NCBI RefSeq assembly: GCF_030546935.1
Contig: NZ_JAUOPH010000003.1
Span: forward strand, 62,001-126,000
Length of the DNA stretch: 64,000 nucleotides
Reading direction: 5' to 3'
Source of the DNA: Marinobacter sp. 2_MG-2023
GTDB lineage: Bacteria; Pseudomonadota; Gammaproteobacteria; Pseudomonadales; Oleiphilaceae
Made by a program: the position numbers and the translations under genes. Below the pieces are notes generated by a model. The model saw only the letters and a list, made by a program, of their open reading frames with translations, had not been told where the DNA came from and made no database searches. Numbering within the stretch: position 1 is the first letter of the stretch; each line of letters begins with the position of its first letter. Below are positions 45,931-54,066 of the stretch, piece by piece.

Positions 45931-46187
45931 TCAGGCTCCAAGTTCTTCCTTCGTTTCTTCCAACGAGAGCAGATAATCACCAAAAGATTGATGTGGGTTG
46001 CGCGAGACTAATCGATTGACTAAGTCTAGTGCGGATTGTGGTGTTTTTGAAGGAAAGTCCTGATTCTCCTGTTATCTTGAGCCAAGAATCTTCGTAACAG
46101 GTGTGCCTGCTCGAAAAATGTTTTTTCCTGGCTGACCGCATTGCTAATCAGAGTCCCTTCCAGATCTAAGCAGAGCAGCATTCTCAT
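45931..46187 (-). pseudogene. Decayed HAD-family hydrolase gene
   Basis: An ATG at 46187 overlaps the upstream stop (ATGA) and begins MRMLLCLDLEGTLISN, a HAD motif-I start with the DxE/DGT pattern. After about 35 codons the frame ends at a stop. A different frame then gives a credible C-terminus (FPSKTPQSALDLVNRL ... EETKEELGA) ending at TGA 45931-45933. The total is only about 85 codons versus about 200 for a real HAD enzyme, so an internal deletion plus frameshift is likely. Confidence 0.7.
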
Positions 46188-46597
46188 AATTTACCGCTTT
46201 CAACTCGCCGCTTTATGGCTTCGATGTCGTCATCGGGATAGGGCAAGTGCGTGTTAAGTTCATGTTCCGGGATCGTCACAGTAGTTCCGGGCCCTTTGCA
46301 TTCGTATCGCAGTTTCTGACTGACGAAAATGCGCCGGCCCGGGTGCTGGGGCACATTAATCAGAGATTGGCTGCATGCGACCTCACCGATTGTGTAATCA
46401 CCGGTCAGGCAATCGGTCACAACACCGTACACGACCTTTTTAACTACTTGGTCATCGCGCAGGAGGATAGCTAGCGTCCACATCTCAAGAGTCACTTCGG
46501 CGCGATTTTCAGGATTGCGTTGGCGAAGCTCCTCGCGCTTGCGACGGTCGTAGTCAGCGATGTCATTGTCGCCTAGTCCCAAAAGATTTTCAGTCAT
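46184..46597 (-). CDS. Hypothetical protein coupled to the decayed HAD gene
   Basis: A 137-residue soluble protein with an acidic N-terminus (LGLGDNDIADYDRRKREEL) and a beta-rich middle. The stop overlaps the start of the HAD relic by ATGA, so they were one operon. No family recognised. The start has only a weak ribosome site (AGAGAAA). Confidence 0.65.
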   Translation of the reverse strand: MTENLLGLGDNDIADYDRRKREELRQRNPENRAEVTLEMWTLAILLRDDQVVKKVVYGVVTDCLTGDYTIGEVACSQSLINVPQHPGRRIFVSQKLRYECKGPGTTVTIPEHELNTHLPYPDDDIEAIKRRVESGKL

Positions 46598-46925
46598 AAT
46601 AAGTTTCTCTGCTCAAGAGTCTCAGCATATCGTTACTTTAGTGCGTGAGCCCATGCAAAGAAGCCTTTTCTGTTTTTGTCTATTCATAATTGAAACCTCG
46701 GTCGGTGGCGTTCCTCGAAATCCGTGGGATCGAGCTCCGAATCCCTCGCATGTCCCCGTGCCAGGAAGCCAAAATTCTTGCAACTTTCTACTGGAAGAAT
46801 TTCCAATTTTTGCATACACTGAACCTGACGTAAAGTATTGAAATAACTAAGGAAATAATTTCCATTATGGAATGTCATGAACGTGTAAAACTTTTCGCGA
46901 GCATTGACGATCAGAGAGCCAATAC
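46598..46925. other. Divergent intergenic region
   Basis: About 330 bases between divergent genes. I see no gene or strong repeat. Short frames on both strands here have no protein-like features. Confidence 0.5.
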
Positions 46926-47213
46926 ATGAGTACAAAAGCTTCAATTTCCAGCGGCGAGAATTACGACCTGTATTACCAGGAGCTACTCAGCGCGCAACCA
47001 AAGTCAGTTCTTCTAGAACTGAATGATCCGCAGGAATTTCGAGTCGAAAAAGAGACTTTCAAAGGCAAATCCTTGGATGTACTTGTCGTTGAAATCCCAT
47101 CTAATGATATGGACAAAATCGCGATAGACTGGATCAAAAAAAGAAAGCTCCAAGGTGCCGTCGGGGGACCTGTGGGCTTAGAGTGGGGCAGTTCAGACTG
47201 TCCGTGGGAGTAG
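46926..47213 (+). CDS. Hypothetical protein upstream of the metallophosphoesterase
   Basis: A 95-residue soluble protein with a central alternating beta pattern (SLDVLVVEIPSNDMDKIAID) and an acidic, Trp-ending C-terminus. It lies 2 bases before the metallophosphoesterase ATG, so it is co-transcribed. No family recognised. Confidence 0.65.
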   Translation: MSTKASISSGENYDLYYQELLSAQPKSVLLELNDPQEFRVEKETFKGKSLDVLVVEIPSNDMDKIAIDWIKKRKLQGAVGGPVGLEWGSSDCPWE

Positions 47214-47215
47214 CG

Positions 47216-47854
47216 ATGAGGATTGTTTGCATATCCGACACGCACAGCCTGCATGAGAAGATGCTGCCACTCCCGGATGGGGAGGTTTTGGTGCACGCGG
47301 GAGATTGCACCGGGTCAGGCTCTCTGCCACAACTCGATGACTTTACGCGCTGGATGGGCTCACAGAAGCACAAGCACAAAGTTCTCATCGCAGGTAATCA
47401 CGACCACTGCTTTGTTCGATACCCCGGTTGGTCCCGGGAAATGTGTGATAAAAACGGAATAACCTATCTCCAAGGGAAAGAGGCAACGATTGGTAGTTTG
47501 AAGTTCTACGGCTTTCCCTGGCAGCCGGTCTTTCGATGGATGAGCTTCAACGCGCAAGAAGATGAAAGATGGGAGCGACTCAAGCTTGTCCCGGAGGATA
47601 CTGACGTACTTGTGACGCACGGACCAGTCTTGGGGATTTTCGACTGGATTCCGGATATAGATGAACACGTCGGTTGCTATGTACTCGCTAAAAGAATCGA
47701 GGAGTTGCCGCAGCTCAAGGCTCACATCTGCGGTCATATTCACGAAAGCTATGGTTTTGCGATTCGCGAAAGCGACGGGCTAAAGTTTGCGAACGCAAGC
47801 ACGTGTAATGCCAGCTATCGTCCAGTCAACCCGCCAATCATCATCGACCTGTGA
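47216..47854 (+). CDS. Calcineurin-like metallophosphoesterase
   Basis: A 212-residue cytosolic metallophosphatase. The metal motifs run in order: SDTHSLH, HAGDCTG, AGNHDH, THGPVLG and CGHIHESYG. This is the compact group related to human MPPED proteins and fungal Ted1-like domains. The ATG at 47216 has GGGAG six bases ahead; a longer frame starts at 47183 but overlaps the neighbour. Substrate unknown. Confidence 0.88.
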   Translation: MRIVCISDTHSLHEKMLPLPDGEVLVHAGDCTGSGSLPQLDDFTRWMGSQKHKHKVLIAGNHDHCFVRYPGWSREMCDKNGITYLQGKEATIGSLKFYGFPWQPVFRWMSFNAQEDERWERLKLVPEDTDVLVTHGPVLGIFDWIPDIDEHVGCYVLAKRIEELPQLKAHICGHIHESYGFAIRESDGLKFANASTCNASYRPVNPPIIIDL

Positions 47855-47921
47855 GAGTTATGACGCAGCTGCTCAGGGGGTGGAGTTTCGTGCAGAAACG
47901 ACAAATCGAACGGGAGCACAG

Positions 47922-48365
47922 ATGAAGATTGTGTATGTTGATATGGATGATACCTTGTGTGACTTTAAAGGCGCCTTCTTTGAGGCCTTAAGGGTGAATC
48001 CGAGCATCCAAATACACGCAGTCACAGTATCTATTTTTTGCCAACCTTGAGCCGATAGAGGGGGCGATAAAGGCGGTCAAGGACTTGATCAATTCGGAGC
48101 AATACGATCCTTATATCCTTTCTGCCCCCAGCTCGAGAAATCCTATCAGTTATGCTGAAAAGTGAGAGTGGATTGAGCTTTATTTCGGATTCGGCTTTGG
48201 CGAAAAGCTCATTCTATGCGTTCATAAGGGGCTTCTTAAGGGGACCTCCTCATAGACGACAACATTGAGGGAAAGGGTCAGGACTTCTTCGAGGGCGAGC
48301 TTATCCAATTTGGCAGCAGCGCTAACCCGAGCTGTGCAGCCGTTCGCGCTCGTCTCGGGATCTAG
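47922..48365 (+). pseudogene. Decayed 5' nucleotidase (NT5C-like, HAD)
   Basis: Starts MKIVYVDMDDTLCDFKGAF, the DMDDT motif of deoxyribonucleotidases of the NT5C/YorS type. The frame breaks after about 35 codons and resumes as FFANLEPIEGAIKAV, then YILSAPSSRNPISYAEK. It then meets an in-frame TGA (48164-48166), continues WIELYFGFGFGEK, and shifts again to DLLIDDNIEGKGQDFF before ending at TAG 48363-48365. Two frameshifts and one stop mean it is no longer functional. All expected blocks are still in order. Confidence 0.85.
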
Positions 48366-48512
48366 GACTGGTCTCTCCAAAGACATAACCGCCAATTTGT
48401 CCACCTTAAAGAACACCGTAAGTCCATCACCAGAATGCGCAGGATTTGATGCAATCGTGGCAGGCAGGTCACATTCTAGATCCGCTTCACTAGGGTTTCT
48501 GCTGAATTCCAA

Positions 48513-50222
48513 TCAAGGCATACACTTGAGACGGTGCAGTAGGGTGCCAAGGTAGTCCTGCGTCAGCTCCACCAACCGAACCCGGTGACTGTCGCAAACA
48601 GGGCACTCCTTTATGGGCGCCGGCAAATGGTGCCGCTTACAGCTCTGACAGAATAAAGCAGCCTCGTGACCGGCAGCGGCAATAGCGTTTGCATCGCTTA
48701 CCGAATTATCAAGCCGCTGAGTAACAGCCTCCTTTCGCTCCCGCCATTCCTGTTCGGCTTTCTGATACTTCTCATCTTCCGGAAAAATATCGCCTAGCAA
48801 CGCCTGTAAAGTCGCTCTTGCTCTTTCCGCCCGAACCGCGTTGACCTTGACCTGCTTTTGCTCTTTTTGATGGGCTGCCCAGATTTCAGCCGCTGAAGCC
48901 AGAACCCGGAACGTCTTGGCCTGGCGTTCCTCCGTAAGCACGCCACGCTTACACAGTTTCTTGAGGTACGACAAAACTATCGCGTACGGCGACCGAATAG
49001 CGCGATTCTCGGCGGGGGTCAAAAACCATACTCCACGGCTCTCATAGTCCTTTCTTTGATTGTAGGGCTGCTTCAGGTGGGCCTGCTTGAGCTGACTCAG
49101 TTTCAGCGCCCACTCACGAACCCCGGCGGCTTTTTCCGCATAAGTCAGTGCCTGGGCCACCGAGAAAATATAGCCCGGTTCCTTCTTCAGGATCAGAGAC
49201 TCAAACACCGCGCTTTGCCACAGCCGCCGATCTTCCTTGAATACCCACTCCTGGTGAACAGTAAGGTCCATGAATGTCGGCCATTTCCCTGGCTCGAAGT
49301 CCAAGAGCTGTGCAATCTGATCCAGTTGGGGCTTTGCTCGTTCGGCTAACCGATCGCTCATGGTCAGCCAGCCCATAGACTCCACTTGCTCCAGGTTTCT
49401 CAAGGCAATCTCGAACGGCGTTCGGGCTTCCTTTTTCTTTCGGATCAGGGCCTGTTTGCGTTCCTCCTTTTGCTGCGCAGCACGCTCGTTCTTGAGCTTG
49501 GCCGCCTCTTCGCGTTCCCGCTTCCATTTCAGGCGTTTGATCTCTTCTGGCACCCTGGCTTCCAGCGCTTCCCGTGCGGACTCAACCTTCGAAAGTTCAT
49601 CAATCAAAGAGCACTGGTGCCACCAGCGCGGAGCGGTTTTCAGCACCTCAGCTTCAAGTGCGACCGGGTCCAATACGGTCTCTTCCGACAGCCTACTCAA
49701 GTCAATCTCCATGACGTTGTCGAGCACCTGACTTTTGTCTTCCTCGACGGCGTGCGTGACCAGAATCTCAATATGCAGAGCGGTATCGTTCTTCAGAAGG
49801 GCAGTAACGTCAGGCGTAAGACTATTTTCCAACCGTTTTTCAGAGACGGCGGATACGAAATGAACCTCCCGTGTTTTGAAGTGGAGTGTTTTGGACAGTG
49901 TTTCACCGAATACCAGAGGGAAGGAGAGCAACACATTCCGCTTCGGTATCCACACGCGGCCGGCATCCAGCAGGATCTGCTTGGCCATCTTGTGCAGGGC
50001 GGTTTCATACCCACCGGGGCACTCGGCCCTGCGATGATGGGCAAAATAGAAGCGTCCCGCCACGCTGCATTTGGCGACCAGGAGAACCTTGCATTCCGGA
50101 CAGTGACAACCACACTTCAGTCCCCGGTCCACGCTATCTGGGAGGTACAAGCGTCCTTCTTTTTCACCGAAAGGCACCCGGAGCTTGTTCAGGGTTGAAC
50201 GGTTGTTGGCTTCTGAACTCAC
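48513..50222 (-). CDS. CoiA-like zinc-finger/nuclease protein (long form)
   Basis: A 569-residue protein. Its N-terminus (about 15-65) has LKCGCHCPECKVLLVAKC and FYFAHHR, the zinc/HFAH pattern of competence protein CoiA. TPDVTALL followed by HIEILVTHA (about 140-160) looks like a PD-(D/E)XK nuclease core with its Asp and Glu. A long charged helical middle (about 230-500) precedes a C-terminal zinc ribbon CQSCKRH...CPVCDSH. A shorter relative lies at 61839. Probably a DNA-processing or defence protein; the role is inference. Confidence 0.72.
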   Translation of the reverse strand: MSSEANNRSTLNKLRVPFGEKEGRLYLPDSVDRGLKCGCHCPECKVLLVAKCSVAGRFYFAHHRRAECPGGYETALHKMAKQILLDAGRVWIPKRNVLLSFPLVFGETLSKTLHFKTREVHFVSAVSEKRLENSLTPDVTALLKNDTALHIEILVTHAVEEDKSQVLDNVMEIDLSRLSEETVLDPVALEAEVLKTAPRWWHQCSLIDELSKVESAREALEARVPEEIKRLKWKREREEAAKLKNERAAQQKEERKQALIRKKKEARTPFEIALRNLEQVESMGWLTMSDRLAERAKPQLDQIAQLLDFEPGKWPTFMDLTVHQEWVFKEDRRLWQSAVFESLILKKEPGYIFSVAQALTYAEKAAGVREWALKLSQLKQAHLKQPYNQRKDYESRGVWFLTPAENRAIRSPYAIVLSYLKKLCKRGVLTEERQAKTFRVLASAAEIWAAHQKEQKQVKVNAVRAERARATLQALLGDIFPEDEKYQKAEQEWRERKEAVTQRLDNSVSDANAIAAAGHEAALFCQSCKRHHLPAPIKECPVCDSHRVRLVELTQDYLGTLLHRLKCMP

Positions 50223-50613
50223 GCGACAAACTGATCCCGCAATAAATTGATTTATTAGCTCATCTTCTTATTGGTACGCTGTCTGAAACATGGGAACCTC
50301 CTCCGTAAGGTTCCCATACCATTCAAGCTGGCGCAGAGCGCCAATGTGTTATGACGCTTTCCAAGCGCCCAAAGCGAAAACGAACGTAACTACTCACACG
50401 TACAATTTTCGGCTTAGCCATATGCTCCTCCTAAAATCAGTGCAGAGGAGGGATTCCTTGAAAAGAATGATGCTACCGTCTATGCTTCATCGCGTTACCT
50501 GATGTAAGCCTTGTACGGCTGGGCTAAGATCCTCCTCACATAAGGCCGGCACCGCAGTTTTTCGCGAACTGGGTGTCCATCAATCTAAGTAGGCATTGAT
50601 GTGGTGTCAGTGC
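50223..50613. other. Intergenic region with a perfect inverted repeat
   Basis: About 390 bases without a clear gene. It contains a perfect 10-bp hairpin (ATGGGAACCT at 50290-50299 with AGGTTCCCAT at 50308-50317). A second pair, AAGTAGGCA (50588-50596) with TGCCTACTT (50611-50619), overlaps the end of the 56-residue gene on the minus strand and could end its transcript. Confidence 0.5.
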
Positions 50614-50784
50614 CTACTTTTCTCGTCTTACTCCTTTAAATGGCGTTCCGTCCTGTTTAACGTCCATTATCTGCCCTGTATCCGCATCCCTTTTCGCCCA
50701 ATTTCCAGAAGGCATCTGAAACTGTGAACGACTTCGGACTGCTCCTTGTCGTCGGTTATCTCCATACGGTTTATTCGTTGCCAT
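50614..50784 (-). CDS. Small basic protein, 56 residues
   Basis: The ATG at 50784 with AGAGG nine bases ahead starts MATNKPYGDNRRQGAVRSRS, followed by QFQMPSGNWAKRD and a PFKGVRREK end. I recall a widespread small basic family with the same NKPYGDN...KRD...PFKGVR layout and no known function, but could not check this. It is transcribed from a promoter overlapping the WYL operator, so it is divergent to and likely controlled by the WYL regulator. Confidence 0.78.
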   Translation of the reverse strand: MATNKPYGDNRRQGAVRSRSQFQMPSGNWAKRDADTGQIMDVKQDGTPFKGVRREK

Positions 50785-50856
50785 TGCTAATTACCTCTTA
50801 TATTGGTTTGCATAAGCACACCGTGGTTCAGTGTACTTTCTGAACATACCCGATCA

Positions 50857-50881
50857 AAATGATCGTGTCAACGGATCATTT
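50857..50881. promoter_or_regulatory. Operator and divergent promoters of the WYL regulator region
   Basis: A perfect inverted repeat AAATGATC (50857-50864) and GATCATTT (50874-50881) with a 9-base spacer. On the minus strand TTGACA (50871-50866) and TATGTT 17 bases further form a good sigma-70 promoter for the 56-residue gene. On the plus strand TATAAT lies at 50888-50893, ahead of the WYL gene at 50922. The repeat covers both, fitting autorepression. Confidence 0.8.
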
Positions 50882-50921
50882 ATGTTCTATAATAGGAGAA
50901 GAATAGAAACTGGAGCCACCG

Positions 50922-51812
50922 ATGTCTAATGCCGCCGAATCTCGACTTGAACACATAGAATTCGTCCTGCTTTTCCGCGGGTCCATTTCTCGACAAGACT
51001 TGGTGGAAGCTTTTGGAATAGGTGAAGCGGCTGCTACCAGAGATTTCCGCCAGTACAACGCATCTTGTCCTGGCAACATGAATTTGAATAATGTAACCAA
51101 ACGGTGGGAAATCGACGTCGACTCGTTCAAACCGTGCTTTACACACCGTGCTCAGTCGGTTTTATCGAAGTTACGGGGTCCAAAATACAGCGAGTTATTA
51201 GGCCTGAGTCTCGCGAATGGCGCTCCTAGACTATCCTTGCCTAATGTTGATGTTTTAGCTTGTGTGACTCGTGCGATTGCCAACAAAAACGCAATACGAG
51301 TGCGGTATATGCATGCCTCTGGCACTTGCAAAAACATCGAAATCGTCCCCCATTCATTGGTAGATAACGGAATCCGCTGGCATGTGCGTGCCTTCGACCG
51401 GTCACGAAAAATATTCTGGGACTTTGTTTTAGGACGAATATCCAATGCGACGGTGATACTCGATTCAATAAGTCAAATTGAGTCCGTCGACGCCGACAAT
51501 CAATGGAAGCGTATTGTTAAACTGGAATTGGCGCCCCATCCAAGCTCTGAAAATCTAAAAAACCCGAAGGCCATCGAATTTGAGTACGGCATGGAGAGCG
51601 GCATGATGATTAAGGAAGTGCGGGCAGCGAATGCAGGTTACTGGCTTCGCCTATGGAACGTTGATTGTTCTCCGGAGCAATCAAAGCGCGGCGGCCAGTA
51701 TCAGCTCTGTTTGAGAAATCCGCTCGCACTCTACGACGTGGAAAGTGCCGTACTAGCTCCCGGCTATATCCAGAAATCAGAAGTTAAACTGAAGTCAGGA
51801 CATACAGACTGA
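50922..51812 (+). CDS. WYL-domain transcriptional regulator (BrxR/CapW type)
   Basis: A 296-residue regulator. An N-terminal winged helix (about 1-85) is followed by a WYL domain from about 130 (AIRVRYMHASG, the IVPHSLVDNGIRWHVRAFD core, and FVLGRIS), then a C-terminal WCX-like extension. This length and order match BrxR and CapW, repressors that control BREX, CBASS and other defence islands. A perfect operator lies just upstream. Neither BREX nor CBASS genes are in the window, so its targets are the 56-residue gene and perhaps the genes downstream. Confidence 0.87.
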   Translation: MSNAAESRLEHIEFVLLFRGSISRQDLVEAFGIGEAAATRDFRQYNASCPGNMNLNNVTKRWEIDVDSFKPCFTHRAQSVLSKLRGPKYSELLGLSLANGAPRLSLPNVDVLACVTRAIANKNAIRVRYMHASGTCKNIEIVPHSLVDNGIRWHVRAFDRSRKIFWDFVLGRISNATVILDSISQIESVDADNQWKRIVKLELAPHPSSENLKNPKAIEFEYGMESGMMIKEVRAANAGYWLRLWNVDCSPEQSKRGGQYQLCLRNPLALYDVESAVLAPGYIQKSEVKLKSGHTD

Positions 51813-52234
51813 CGCTGCGCATAATCTGGGTCTATTGTGCAGAAAACGAAGACAAGCCTCTCCTTGGCAGTCACACCACTCGGCAGGTGTCGCGCTTTCC
51901 GGGCATCCATGCCGGAGGTGAGCCGACATTGACCATGCAAATCGACTCTTCGACAGATTACACGCTGCGTGCCAATATTTCTGTAAGCAAAATCTCGCGC
52001 CAACGTAAGCTTTTGCACACTCTGTAACTCCGGAGTTGTAAGCTTGATTCTTCGAATTCATCGACGCAACGAACGCTCGCTAAGACAGCCACGGACTCCA
52101 ATAGTTGTGATCACTGTAGGCCGTCCAATATAATTCTCGGCCGCCTGGCTCCCCGCAATGATGTATAAGCAGCGGGCATTACTGGCTTTTCTGGGGCGGC
52201 TTTAGACACAGTCCCCCGCGGACAAGATTGACCA
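51813..52234. other. Intergenic region
   Basis: About 420 bases with no convincing gene. A 12-bp perfect palindrome AACTCCGGAGTT is near 52025. Short frames on the minus strand lack ribosome sites and protein-like composition. Confidence 0.45.
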
Positions 52235-52972
52235 ATGAAACACAGTATCAGAATAGTACCCTTCTTGGTTATAAGCGCTTTCGGACTGCTCAGCCAAACG
52301 GCGATTGCCGGCGTAGTGAAAATGTCCAGCAGCGGCCTATGCCATCCTCCACAGAGCAGTTGGTATGAAAGAACACAAAACTATCGGGCTTATAAATCGC
52401 TGGATGACTGCTTAGATGCCGGAGGCAAGTTGCCTAAAGGCGTAATGGGAAAAACCACACTGATCCCGCCTCAACAAACTCTGGCAATGGCACAAAACTA
52501 CGATCGCTCTGCTTTCGGGCATGGTTGGGATGATGCCGACGGGGATTGCCAGGACAGTCGGGCTGAAGCCCTTATTGCGATCTCTACTACACCGGTGCGG
52601 TTTGCGACGGGCAAGCGCTGTCGTGTTGTTACCAGCCGTTGGATCAGCCCGTTCACAAACCAGGTTATCCAGAACGCATCCGACATTGATATCGACCATG
52701 TGGTGCCGTTAGCTTGGTCTTGGGATCGTGGGGCAGGGCAATGGTCACGTGAAAAGCGTGAACGATTTGCGAATGACCCAGTGAATCTTTGGCCAGTCGA
52801 GGCAAGTTTGAATCGAAGCAAAGGAGCGAAAGGGCCTAACGAATGGTTACCGCCTGCTGGGCAGTGGGGTTATGTGGCTCGCTTTTACCGGATAGTGAAG
52901 ATCTACAAACTCGAGCCGCGACTGGCTGAAAACGATTGGATAAGAGCGTTTCTGAATGACTGCCGAAGCTGA
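52235..52972 (+). CDS. Secreted HNH-type endonuclease (DUF1524-like)
   Basis: A 245-residue protein with an N-terminal signal peptide ending TAIAG (about residue 26). The nuclease core is DIDIDHVVPLAWSWDRGA followed by NDPVNLWPV and NRSKGAKGP, the layout of the DUF1524 HNH nucleases. It is exported to periplasm or medium and probably degrades DNA for nutrition or competition. It is not obviously coupled to its neighbours. Confidence 0.87.
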   Translation: MKHSIRIVPFLVISAFGLLSQTAIAGVVKMSSSGLCHPPQSSWYERTQNYRAYKSLDDCLDAGGKLPKGVMGKTTLIPPQQTLAMAQNYDRSAFGHGWDDADGDCQDSRAEALIAISTTPVRFATGKRCRVVTSRWISPFTNQVIQNASDIDIDHVVPLAWSWDRGAGQWSREKRERFANDPVNLWPVEASLNRSKGAKGPNEWLPPAGQWGYVARFYRIVKIYKLEPRLAENDWIRAFLNDCRS

Positions 52973-53337
52973 CTACCTATTAGATTGGAGGGGTTACCTC
53001 GACCTGGCGACAGTCAATTTGTTGGATGGACACCCAAGGTCCGTTATAGCAATGCAATAATGGCTGTGACCACCAACATTTTGCCCGACACATGGATTGA
53101 CGCTACGCCCTATCGCTGATAAATTTCGAACTCAACTTGATCACGGCCTGATAGGGTCTGATAGCGACATTCACGAAAGAGATCCCATCCGGGGTTCTTC
53201 GAGGCTGGCAGCCTTTGTCGCTAGATGTCAGTGATAGCTGCATGGTGATTGTAAATTGGGGATCAACCTTCAGGGTGATCCGGTTCGTATTCGGGGAGCC
53301 ATAGCCCGACATACGGCATCAATTTATAGGTGCCACC
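52973..53337. other. Intergenic region
   Basis: About 365 bases. A 69-codon frame on the minus strand (53103-53312) is weak and unsupported by a ribosome site. I see no clear element. Confidence 0.4.
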
Positions 53338-53733
53338 ATGCCCATTAAAAACGCACAGCGTACTGCCCCCGCATTCCAACACTACAAGCAAATTTCTTAC
53401 GAAAACCTAGCTGCTAGCTGGTTTACGGCTGATGGCTGGGAAGTGTTTATGCCAGTCACAGACCATGACCGGAAAACCGATCTTGTTGTGGCAGACGACA
53501 ACCACTACTACCGCATACAAGTGAAGTCACTAGAAAGTGGCGATGATAACGTGTTCGTTGAGAATAAGTGGCGAGAGGCCAACATCGACTATGTTATCTA
53601 CTTCTCGCGCACCGCCAACTGGGGCTATATCACTCCAGCCTTTTCAGAAGCTAGGCGCAGGCTCAGCTCTGCGGGCCATGTGCGCTTCCATCAACATCAG
53701 AAGCCCTTTTCAAAGGCGTTCGATAAAGCGTGA
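53338..53733 (+). CDS. Small PD-(D/E)XK nuclease-like protein
   Basis: A 131-residue protein. An early helix YENLAASWFTADGWEVFMP, the acidic DHDRKTDLVV and the RIQVKSL strand give the order of the PD-(D/E)XK fold with a Q-x-K variant, as in group I intron-like endonucleases (PDDEXK_5). The remainder includes IDYVIYFS and WGYITP, also usual. It precedes the Gabija-type pair by about 330 bases and might take part in restriction or repair. Confidence 0.7.
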   Translation: MPIKNAQRTAPAFQHYKQISYENLAASWFTADGWEVFMPVTDHDRKTDLVVADDNHYYRIQVKSLESGDDNVFVENKWREANIDYVIYFSRTANWGYITPAFSEARRRLSSAGHVRFHQHQKPFSKAFDKA

Positions 53734-54066
53734 GCTTTACCCGTTTGCCGCGAACAGTAAGGCTTTGTTGGTATGGTTGAACAAGCGAGAGAGTCTGGTG
53801 AGTGTCTGGAATACTGGGGGCTATTCACCTGACCCCGTTTCAGTAGCGCTCATTTTCAAAACAATCCGGCTGAAGCTCCAGATAAAATAATACCCGTCCG
53901 TGTTTTCATGGTTGATATTTCATAGCTAGACCTATGGAAGCATTGAGTTAACTGGAAAATTGGGAGTTGGAAATGATATTGCTTCCAACCCATTGGTTTG
54001 ACGTTGACTCATCAACTGTGTAGGCGGCAAGCTTGTAGAATTCAGGAACTTACCGACGACAAAGGA

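Noticed and set aside
45452..46180. A possible integron integrase at the array's right end
   Set aside because: No tyrosine-recombinase motifs on either strand; only a terminator and a decayed HAD gene are there.
50922..51812. Evidence for a BREX or CBASS system next to the WYL regulator
   Set aside because: No PglX, BrxC, cyclase or CD-NTase genes are in the window; the regulator alone is not enough.
53103..53312. A 69-codon minus-strand frame
   Set aside because: No ribosome site, no family pattern; left as intergenic.
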